This document shows, one piece after another, positions 7,065 to 13,322 of a stretch of 20,865 bases of DNA (position 1 is the first letter of the stretch; every line of letters begins with the position of its first letter). The DNA comes from Candidatus Sabulitectum sp. (lineage in GTDB: Bacteria; Fermentibacterota; Fermentibacteria; Fermentibacterales; JCC-6). Position numbers and translations under genes: made by a program. Under the pieces are notes generated by a model. The model saw only the letters and a list, made by a program, of their open reading frames with translations, was not told the DNA's origin and made no database searches. Location of the stretch: NCBI GenBank assembly GCA_029940175.1, contig JAOZRM010000025.1, forward strand, positions 1 to 20,865, read 5' to 3'.

Positions 7065-8408
7065 ATGAAAAGGCCTATAATCAGCGGCTCCGGTATACGG
7101 GGCATATTTGGTGAGAGTTTTACCGTTCTGGATGCCTGCAAGTTTGCTGCAGCCTTCGGAGAACTGGTGGGACCAGGTAGTGTGGTTGTGGGCAGAGACA
7201 CCCGGAAAAGTGGCCCAGCGGTGGAAGCTGCTGTGTGCGCCGGTCTGCTTGGTGTGGGGTGCACTCCTGTTCTTCTGGGCATTGCAACCACACCCACAGT
7301 TCAGCTTGAAGCAATGAAAGAGGGAGTTTGCGGCGGTATTGCTGTAACAAGCAGCCACAATCCCGGTAATTGGAATGCACTGAAGCTGATTGGTGATGAT
7401 GGTGTTTTTCTTCGTGCAGAAGCCAGAACAGAACTTGCAGAGCTTCTTGCCTCTGAAAGAAACTGGGTTGATTACCGAGGCTGCTCGCAGACAATGATAC
7501 TTAATGGCAGCACTGCAAGACACGTGGAGCTTGTTGCTAAGTTACCTCTTGTTCAAAAAACTGGAAGAAAATTGAAAGTTGTTCTTGATGTTACCGGAGC
7601 AACTGCCGCACTGCTCGCACCTGCCATGATGGATGCATTGAACGTAGAATGGGATATGATCTTCCCTGAAATGACTCCGGAAGGAGATTTTCCCCGGATT
7701 GCCGAACCCAACAGAGAGAGTCTTTCTGTTCTGGCGGAAGAGGTCGTTAAACGAGGTGCAGACATAGGATTTGGTTTTGATCCTGATGGAGACAGGCTTG
7801 CACTGGTTGATAACAGAGGAAGACTTATTGGCGAGGAGTATACAATCGCAATGGCTCTGGATCATGTCCTGGCTCACAATCCCGGGTCGGCAGTGGTTAA
7901 TCTGTCTACTTCCAGTCTTGCAGAGGATGCTGCTGGAAAACACGGATGTGTTGTATACAGAAGTCCTGTCGGAGAGGTCAATGTTATTGAGGAAATGGAG
8001 AAAAGGGAATCCGATATAGGTGGAGAGGGAAATGGTGGAGTTATTCACAGGGACTGTCATCTTGGCCGGGACAGTGCTGTTGGCATGGCTTACACGATCT
8101 CCTATCTAAGAGAGCACCCGGAAGAGACCATTGCTGAATGGGCAGATGGTTTTCCAGCCTACATCAACATGAAAAAGAAGGTTGATTTTACCGGGGATTT
8201 TGCACGTATTGCAATGCTTCTTACGGAACAACTGGGGCATCCTGACGATACTACCGACGGGCTGTGGTGGCGCCGGGACGGAGGATGGGTTCACATAAGA
8301 CCGTCAGGCACTGAACCGGTTGTCAGATTTATTGCAGAGAACACTGCTCAGGAAATCCTGGACAGCGATTATGCTCTGTTCAGAAAGGTACTTACATGTG
8401 TGGAATAG
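7065..8408 (+). CDS. glmM: Phosphoglucosamine mutase-type phosphohexomutase
   Basis: 447 residues of the alpha-D-phosphohexomutase superfamily. It carries all four active-site signatures: TSSHNP with the phosphorylated serine at about 97, the magnesium loop DPDGDR at about 239, the sugar-binding GGEGNGG at about 320 and the phosphate-binding RPSGTEP near 411. GlmM converts glucosamine-6-phosphate to glucosamine-1-phosphate on the way to UDP-GlcNAc. The call of GlmM over phosphomannomutase or phosphoglucomutase rests mainly on glmS being next: the two genes overlap by 13 bases, which also implies coupled translation. I start at ATG 7065 because AAAGGGGA lies upstream at good distance and MKRPIISGSGIRG matches family N-termini. 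The in-frame ATG at 7035, two bases after the tRNA, is rejected. Confidence 0.85.
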   Translation: MKRPIISGSGIRGIFGESFTVLDACKFAAAFGELVGPGSVVVGRDTRKSGPAVEAAVCAGLLGVGCTPVLLGIATTPTVQLEAMKEGVCGGIAVTSSHNPGNWNALKLIGDDGVFLRAEARTELAELLASERNWVDYRGCSQTMILNGSTARHVELVAKLPLVQKTGRKLKVVLDVTGATAALLAPAMMDALNVEWDMIFPEMTPEGDFPRIAEPNRESLSVLAEEVVKRGADIGFGFDPDGDRLALVDNRGRLIGEEYTIAMALDHVLAHNPGSAVVNLSTSSLAEDAAGKHGCVVYRSPVGEVNVIEEMEKRESDIGGEGNGGVIHRDCHLGRDSAVGMAYTISYLREHPEETIAEWADGFPAYINMKKKVDFTGDFARIAMLLTEQLGHPDDTTDGLWWRRDGGWVHIRPSGTEPVVRFIAENTAQEILDSDYALFRKVLTCVE

Positions 8409-10231
8409 TTGGATATGTAGGGAATGGGAGAGCGCTGGATGTTCTTCTCGGAGGTTTGAAAAGACTTGAATATCGTGGATATGACTCTGCTGGTTATTCT
8501 TTACAGCTGGACGATACTCTTGTGGTTCGAAAGTGTACTGGAAGAGTAGCCGATCTGGAAGAAATCGACCCGGGTGAGGCAACTGATGCTACCACCGGTA
8601 TAGCCCACACCAGGTGGGCCACACACGGGGAACCCTCAACTGTAAATGCACACCCACACAGCGATGTTTCTGGAAAAATATCATTGGTTCATAATGGAAT
8701 TATCGAGAACTACAAATCTCTGAGAAAGAAACTGATAGCTCGGGGTTTTTCGTTCGAGTCGGAAACTGATACGGAAGTTCTGGCAAAACTTGTCGGTAGT
8801 GAAGTCGATAAGGGAAAAGATCTGTTCACCGCAGTAAAAGATGCTCTTGTTCAAGTAAGAGGCACCTACGGAATTGCTGTACTCAGTGCCGATCAGCCTT
8901 CAACTCTTGTTGCGGCCAGGTACGGTAGCCCCCTTGTTGTGGGTATAGGTGACGGTGAGAACATAGTAGCAAGTGATGTTGCCGCGATAGTGGCTCATAC
9001 CCGTAATGTTATTTATCTGGAAGAAGGCGAGATCGTTGAAATTGCCAGCGGAAGTATTTCATCCAATTCAACAGACCCGGGAATGACCAGAGACCGGATA
9101 CAGCATGTGGACTGGGATCTAGCAGAGATCGAAAAGGATGGCTACCCTCACTACATGCTGAAGGAAATCAATTCACAGCCGGAATCGCTTCGTAATGCGT
9201 TCAGAGGCAGGATTGATCTTGTGAACGGTACAGCAAGGCTTGGCGGGCTGGACATGTCTGAGAGTGATATGCGTGGTGTAAAGAGAATTGTCATTACAGC
9301 ATGCGGTACATCGTGGCATTCCGGACTGATAGGAAAATACATTATTGAAAAACTCGCCCGGATACCTGTTGATGTGGAATATGCGAGCGAATTCAGATAC
9401 CGGGATCCTGTTCTGGAGGATGGAACAGTGATGTTTGTTATCAGCCAGAGTGGAGAGACCGCAGATACCCTTGCCGCTCTCAGGCTGGCCAGGGAGCGGG
9501 GAATAAGAACTCTTGGTATAGTCAATGTGGTCGGTTCAACAATTGCCCGGGAGACTGACAGTGGAGTTTACATTCATGCAGGTCCTGAGATTGGTGTTGC
9601 TTCTACAAAGGCATTTACCGGGCAGACAATGATACTCTCATTGATTGCACTTGCCTTTGGAAGAGCCAAAGGGAATTTGACCAGAGAAGATGGTATTGAG
9701 ATATGTCGAGCTATAATGGAGATTCCTGAGAAAGTGGAGACCATTCTTCGCGGATGCGATTCTATCATGGAAATGGCGCGACAGTTCACTTACGCCAATA
9801 ACTTCCTCTATCTTGGTCGTGGCGTAAATTATCCAGTGGCACTTGAAGGTGCATTGAAATTGAAGGAAATCAGCTACATTCATGCTGAAGGGTATCCCGC
9901 TGCTGAAATGAAGCATGGACCTATCGCATTGATAGACGATATGATGCCTGTTGCTGTAATTGCAGTTCAGGATGCAGCTTATGAAAAGGTCATGTCTAAT
10001 ATTCATGAGGTGAAAGCACGAAGGGGAAGAGTGCTTGCTATAGCCACTGATGGTGACAGCGAAATAAGAACAGTGGCTGACTGGGTTCTTGAGATACCTC
10101 CAGTAATAGACATTCTGGTACCGCTTCTTTCAGTGATACCGCTTCAGTTGTTATCTTACTACGTGGCAGTTTCAAGGGGATGTGATGTCGATAAGCCCAG
10201 GAACCTTGCTAAGAGTGTTACAGTGGAATAA
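8396..10231 (+). CDS. glmS: Glutamine--fructose-6-phosphate aminotransferase (isomerizing)
   Basis: 611 residues, the normal length for GlmS, which makes glucosamine-6-phosphate from fructose-6-phosphate and glutamine and is the first step of UDP-GlcNAc synthesis for peptidoglycan and lipopolysaccharide. The N-terminal glutaminase starts MCGIVGYVG with catalytic Cys2 and includes HTRWATHGEPS and NAHPH. Two SIS sugar-binding domains follow, with TACGTSWHSG and SQSGETADTLAALR in the first and LGRGVNYPVALEGALKLKE and EMKHGP in the second. The C-terminus DVDKPRNLAKSVTVE is as in E. coli. The start lies inside the 3' end of glmM. I see no glmS ribozyme upstream, as expected where the start sits within another gene. 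Confidence 0.97.
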   Translation: MCGIVGYVGNGRALDVLLGGLKRLEYRGYDSAGYSLQLDDTLVVRKCTGRVADLEEIDPGEATDATTGIAHTRWATHGEPSTVNAHPHSDVSGKISLVHNGIIENYKSLRKKLIARGFSFESETDTEVLAKLVGSEVDKGKDLFTAVKDALVQVRGTYGIAVLSADQPSTLVAARYGSPLVVGIGDGENIVASDVAAIVAHTRNVIYLEEGEIVEIASGSISSNSTDPGMTRDRIQHVDWDLAEIEKDGYPHYMLKEINSQPESLRNAFRGRIDLVNGTARLGGLDMSESDMRGVKRIVITACGTSWHSGLIGKYIIEKLARIPVDVEYASEFRYRDPVLEDGTVMFVISQSGETADTLAALRLARERGIRTLGIVNVVGSTIARETDSGVYIHAGPEIGVASTKAFTGQTMILSLIALAFGRAKGNLTREDGIEICRAIMEIPEKVETILRGCDSIMEMARQFTYANNFLYLGRGVNYPVALEGALKLKEISYIHAEGYPAAEMKHGPIALIDDMMPVAVIAVQDAAYEKVMSNIHEVKARRGRVLAIATDGDSEIRTVADWVLEIPPVIDILVPLLSVIPLQLLSYYVAVSRGCDVDKPRNLAKSVTVE

Positions 10232-11093
10232 GATACGTTCTGCGGTCAAAGTTGCTCTGAGGATTACAGGTAGTTTCTTTCATCGATTCTATCTGGCATG
10301 GGGCAGAGACAATGTTTACTTTGGTGCTGCAGCCATATCTTTCAATGTGCTTGTAACTCTGATTCCGCTGACAGTTCTTATCTTTCAGTTCAGCGCAACG
10401 GTTGTTATGGGTGATCTCTCTTTCAGGGAAGAATTTGTCAACTGGCTCACCGGCTTGAATCCTTTCGTTCCGGAAGCAATTCTCTTCGATCTGGAGAAAG
10501 CAGTTCTAGGTGGTGGCTCCACCATCAGCATCATTGGATTTGTAACTCTTCTATGGATGGTAAGCAGACTTTTTGGAACGATACGAACTGCCCTGGACAA
10601 AGTGTTTGAAGCGCCCGGCCGGCATATCGTCTGGGGTAAACTCTACGATTTTCTTCTAGCAATACTTGTGGCTCTCTGTTTCCTCTTTGCAGCTGTTTTT
10701 ACAATTGCAGCGAAGTTTGCTGCTGGATCTCAGATCGGCAGTTTTCTAACATCAATGCCAATGGTGGGTCCTGCACTGAGTGGATTTCTGGCCCGTATAC
10801 TCAGTTTGACATTCACATTCCTTGTATTCTTCCTGCTTTACTGGGCCGCTCCCAACAAGGCGATGTCCAAAAGAATGTCTGCTCTGATGGCATTACTTGC
10901 CCTGGTTTTGACTGCAATTGGAACAGAAATATACATGCGGGCTGTAAGCGCTCCTGATTGGGGAATCGTATACGGTTCCTTCATCAGTATCATGGCCACA
11001 CTTATCTGGCTCTACTGGCTGTGCGTGATATTCATCGGTTCAGCAGAGGTAGGATCTGTTATCAGCAGGATGAGGGCTAAACAGAAAACTTGA
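10185..11093 (+). CDS. YihY/BrkB family inner-membrane protein
   Basis: 302 residues with about six hydrophobic segments. Family features: RDNVYFGAAAISFNVLVTLI near the N-terminus (family form has aaalAfy-l-SlfPl), and toward the end DWGIVYGSFISIMATLIW followed by GSAEVG, the typical YGSl-W-GAE pattern. Members were once called ribonuclease BN, a name now known to be wrong; the function is unclear. The start lies within glmS: ATG 10185 has AAGGGG five bases upstream and gives a 47-base overlap. Later possible starts are TTG 10206 and GTG 10215, still inside glmS. The 3' end overlaps the convergent YchF-like gene by 17 bases. Confidence 0.85.
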   Translation: MSISPGTLLRVLQWNKIRSAVKVALRITGSFFHRFYLAWGRDNVYFGAAAISFNVLVTLIPLTVLIFQFSATVVMGDLSFREEFVNWLTGLNPFVPEAILFDLEKAVLGGGSTISIIGFVTLLWMVSRLFGTIRTALDKVFEAPGRHIVWGKLYDFLLAILVALCFLFAAVFTIAAKFAAGSQIGSFLTSMPMVGPALSGFLARILSLTFTFLVFFLLYWAAPNKAMSKRMSALMALLALVLTAIGTEIYMRAVSAPDWGIVYGSFISIMATLIWLYWLCVIFIGSAEVGSVISRMRAKQKT

Positions 11094-12066
11094 TCTCCAG
11101 TATGTCTCCATCCTGCACAATGTATTCTTTTCCATGCAGACCAATCGATCCAGTCTTTCTCAATTCAACCTCATCCGGGGTTTCCTGGAAAAGATCGTAT
11201 GGAATTACCTGTGCTCTGATGAATCCTCTTGCCAGGTCCGAGTGAATTGTACCAGCTGCTTCAAGAGCCGAACTTCCCTTTTTGATGGGCCATGCTCTTA
11301 CTTCATCCTTGCCCATTGTCAGAAAACTGATAAGGTCAAGCAGGGAGTAAGCCTTAGCAAGAACTCTTGCTTTGCCGGAAGCTGCGAATCCCATGGATTC
11401 CAGAAATTCTCCTCTATCCTCTTCAGGAAAATCACACAGTTCAAGCTCAAATCCACTGTCGATTCCCAGGAATGCACCACCATGTTTATCAACCAGTTGG
11501 GCAACTTCAGTTTCATCACATACACCTTCGCCAGCTCTGTTGGCAATAACCAGAAGAGGTTTCAGTGATCCAAGGGTAAACGGTGAAAGTATATCAAGTT
11601 CCTGCTCTGTGAGATCCATCAGTCTCAGAGGAATCTCATTTTCTATTGATTCCATACATCTCAAGAGTAGCTGTGCTTCTGCCTGCTTTGCCTTACTTTC
11701 CTTTGTAAGACGCGCCACTCGCTTTTCTATGATAGCCAGGTCTGAGATCATCAGTTCTGATTCATTTTGCAGAAAGGTTTCATCCATATTTCCCAGGGCG
11801 TAGTTATCAAGGACGAAGGCAACTGCAGTTGATTCCTTGATCCTGCCCATGTTCCTGGGGTTAAAAGCCGGAGAGGGAACGTCAAAAAAGGTAACAGTTG
11901 CGTTTACTATGCTTTTTGGATTCCAGTGTTCAGTAAGAAAGTCAATGCGATCATCGGGGACATGTACTGTAAGAGGTTTTGAAGTATCCGCACTGGAAGA
12001 ACCTGCCAGTGCTTTGTACAGGGTGGATCTTCCACAACCTGGTTGACCGGCAAGAGCGATTTTCAT
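11077..12066 (-). CDS. Divergent YchF/Obg-family GTPase-like protein with TGS domain
   Basis: 329 residues, somewhat shorter than YchF (about 363). The C-terminal 85 residues are a clear YchF-type TGS domain: VRAWPIKKGSSALEAAG, IHSDLARGFIRAQVI, and YIVQDGDILEIKF. The middle, with a charged coiled helix (KESKAKQAEAQLL) and PLRLMDLTEQE, also follows YchF. The nucleotide-binding motifs are degraded: the P-loop reads GQPGCGRST with arginine for the Walker A lysine, switch II reads FFDVPSP without the usual glycine, and the base-recognition motif reads NRAG instead of NKxD/NxxE. YchF is an ATP-preferring ribosome-associated protein; this one may bind nucleotide weakly or not at all. I start at ATG 12066 because CAGGGGG lies eight bases upstream; the frame extends to ATG 12087. 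It is last in the DUF2089 operon. Confidence 0.82.
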   Translation of the reverse strand: MKIALAGQPGCGRSTLYKALAGSSSADTSKPLTVHVPDDRIDFLTEHWNPKSIVNATVTFFDVPSPAFNPRNMGRIKESTAVAFVLDNYALGNMDETFLQNESELMISDLAIIEKRVARLTKESKAKQAEAQLLLRCMESIENEIPLRLMDLTEQELDILSPFTLGSLKPLLVIANRAGEGVCDETEVAQLVDKHGGAFLGIDSGFELELCDFPEEDRGEFLESMGFAASGKARVLAKAYSLLDLISFLTMGKDEVRAWPIKKGSSALEAAGTIHSDLARGFIRAQVIPYDLFQETPDEVELRKTGSIGLHGKEYIVQDGDILEIKFSV

Positions 12067-12074
12067 GTTTGTAA

Positions 12075-12108
12075 CCCCCTGATTCATGTTTTTAATTGTT
12101 TCAGGGGG
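12075..12108 (-). promoter_or_regulatory. Hairpin masking the ribosome binding site of the YchF-like gene
   Basis: In the minus-strand transcript CCCCCTGA (from 12108) and TCAGGGGG (to 12075) can pair as a perfect 8-base stem around an 18-base loop. The second arm is the purine-rich ribosome binding site of the gene starting at 12066. No T-tract follows, so it is a poor intrinsic terminator and looks more like a translational control element between the SHOCT-like gene and its downstream neighbour. Confidence 0.5.
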
Positions 12109-12136
12109 CTAATCTACAAAACTTGTGATCTCAATC

Positions 12137-12541
12137 CTACTCTGTGAATACTCTTACAGTATCTCCATCGGCACTGTCTACATTTACTTCAAGTTCGCGA
12201 AGAGCTTCAATCAGTTCATCAGTAGGCAGATCTCTCAGCATGGAAAGATCAATGCCCTGGTCTTTCATGGCGTCTGCAGCGTCGGCTGGCATAAGGGCTG
12301 AGAGTTTGATTCCAGTTTTGATCAGGCTCATGGGAACCTTAACGTTAACTTTGTCTCCGTCTGCACTGTCAACCACCACGCGGAGGTACCTGGGCGAAGT
12401 GCGGGTCGGCTCGGATACTTCAACCGATTCAGTGGTTACATTCTCCGAGGCAGATACTTTCTCCAGAAGAGAGGAAGCCTCGTCTGCGGTTATCTTGCCT
12501 TCAGATAACATCTCGAGTATTTTCATTCTTGAATCACTCAT
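12137..12541 (-). CDS. SHOCT-like domain protein (YvlB-like N-terminus)
   Basis: 134 residues, no signal peptide or membrane segment. Residues 5-27 (MKILEMLSEGKITADEASSL) form the short helix-turn-helix SHOCT-like module seen at the start of YvlB/LiaX-type proteins and many DUF2089-linked small proteins. A low-complexity Thr/Ser/Glu linker follows, then RVVVDSADGDKVNVKVP and, at the C-terminus, NVDSADGDTVRV: two copies of the same strand-turn-strand unit flanking an acidic helical section (GIDLSMLRDLPTDELIEAL). It probably mediates protein contacts; the role is unknown. AAAGGAG lies seven bases before ATG 12541. The small membrane protein gene ends 11 bases upstream, so they share a transcript. 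Confidence 0.75.
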   Translation of the reverse strand: MSDSRMKILEMLSEGKITADEASSLLEKVSASENVTTESVEVSEPTRTSPRYLRVVVDSADGDKVNVKVPMSLIKTGIKLSALMPADAADAMKDQGIDLSMLRDLPTDELIEALRELEVNVDSADGDTVRVFTE

Positions 12542-12552
12542 TTCAATCTCCT

Positions 12553-12801
12553 TTACACGAATGACAGATAAACTCTGTCTCCACTCTTGCTGTTTATATC
12601 AACTTTAAGACCGTGAAGCCCCACCATAACCCACCAGGCGAGATGAGCGCTGCGCAGAATGTTTCCGTACTCCTTTTTTCTAAAGAAGGGACTAATTACT
12701 ATTGCGATTGGAACAAAGGGAAGCAGCAATAGCCAGAAAATAAACCACGGTAACGGGACCATGACTTTCTGAATTCTGAGAAAAAGAAAAAATGCTGGCA
12801 T
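12553..12801 (-). CDS. Small membrane protein of the DUF2089 operon
   Basis: 82 residues. A strongly hydrophobic stretch from about 17 to 39 (PWFIFWLLLLPFVPIAIVIS) is a membrane segment and ends with the basic FFRKKEYG; a second, weaker hydrophobic segment (AHLAWWVMVGLHGL) follows, then a short polar tail (KVDINSKSGDRVYLSFV). The family is not recognised. Its ATG directly follows the TAA of the DUF2089 gene (TAAATG), and GGAGGT within the last codons of that gene is its ribosome binding site, so translation is coupled. This arrangement and the neighbours support it as a real gene despite its size. Confidence 0.7.
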   Translation of the reverse strand: MPAFFLFLRIQKVMVPLPWFIFWLLLLPFVPIAIVISPFFRKKEYGNILRSAHLAWWVMVGLHGLKVDINSKSGDRVYLSFV

Positions 12802-13149
12802 TTAAAGTACCTCCAATGCTTCATTTACGGAAATTTCTCCCTTTTCCAGTTGTTGAATGATGGTTGCCTGCGGGGGATTCATCTTCATTCCGCTGTTGAG
12901 TTTCTCCACAAGTTTCTCCAATCGCGCCCGTGCGGTTGGATAACTGACTCCCAGTGCCTCCTGAAGTTTCTTGATGGAACCGAAACTTCGGATGAAAGCA
13001 ATGGCCAGAGCCTGGTCTTCGTTGCTCAGCCCTGCCAGAGCATCCATCTCGAAATGCCCCTCCACTGAAAGATCGCAGGTCTTGCAGTGAAGCTTAACCG
13101 GACTCATTGACCTTCTGCATGATGGGCAGTGTATATCACCAATATTCAT
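12802..13149 (-). CDS. DUF2089 zinc-ribbon/helix-turn-helix regulator
   Basis: 115 residues matching the DUF2089 family. A zinc ribbon is formed by Cys8, Cys11, Cys22 and Cys25 (CPSC...CKTC), followed by the family segment DLSVEGHFE. A helical section (FIRSFGSIKKLQEALGVSYP and onward, about 52-84) reads as a winged or HTH DNA-binding unit; the GVSYPTARARLEKL part is its recognition helix region. The C-terminal ATIIQQLEKGEISVNEALEV resembles the SHOCT-like module that begins the protein encoded two genes downstream. It probably acts as a transcriptional regulator, perhaps of its own operon. ATG 13149 has GGAGGT seven bases upstream, and a TTGACA promoter lies just before it. First gene of a four-gene minus-strand operon. 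Confidence 0.85.
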   Translation of the reverse strand: MNIGDIHCPSCRRSMSPVKLHCKTCDLSVEGHFEMDALAGLSNEDQALAIAFIRSFGSIKKLQEALGVSYPTARARLEKLVEKLNSGMKMNPPQATIIQQLEKGEISVNEALEVL

Positions 13150-13172
13150 TTAGAACCTCCATTTTTCTAAAG

Positions 13173-13201
13173 TGAATATACATAATTATTAAGAATGTCA
13201 A
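13173..13201 (-). promoter_or_regulatory. Promoter of the DUF2089 operon
   Basis: On the minus strand a perfect TTGACA (13201-13196) is followed after 17 bases by TATTCA (13178-13173), overlapping TATATT at a 15-base spacing. The region is AT-rich and lies about 25 bases before the start codon, leaving a short leader with GGAGGT. Confidence 0.6.
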
Positions 13202-13252
13202 GGTTTGACTTCAAGATAATTGATTGGTCGATTTTCTGACGTATCTCGGGCA

Positions 13253-13280
13253 TTGACTCGAGACGATTATTTTTGATAAT
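13253..13280 (+). promoter_or_regulatory. Promoter of glgC
   Basis: TTGACT at 13253-13258 and GATAAT at 13275-13280 are separated by 16 bases, close to the sigma-70 consensus. The start codon of glgC is 43 bases further on. A short inverted repeat TCTCG/CGAGA (13244-13248, 13259-13263) brackets the -35 box and might be an operator. Confidence 0.55.
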
Positions 13281-13322
13281 TACAGAGATAGTTTCTTCAG
13301 TAAACAAAGCAGGAGGGTTGTT

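Noticed and set aside
7062..8060. Long antisense reading frames opposite glmM (up to 172 codons)
   Set aside because: They shadow a well-recognised gene, have no ribosome binding sites, and encode low-quality sequence with no motifs.
10182..11093. Ribonuclease BN activity for the YihY-family protein
   Set aside because: That name came from an early misassignment; the sequence is a multi-pass membrane protein without nuclease motifs.
11134..11803. Plus-strand reading frames over the YchF-like gene
   Set aside because: Serine- and cysteine-rich shadow translations of a gene with clear TGS-domain identity on the other strand.
12071..12115. Intrinsic terminator between the SHOCT-like and YchF-like genes
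   Set aside because: The stem is strong, but on the minus strand it is followed by TTACAAAC and then the start codon, not by a T-tract, so control of translation is a better reading.
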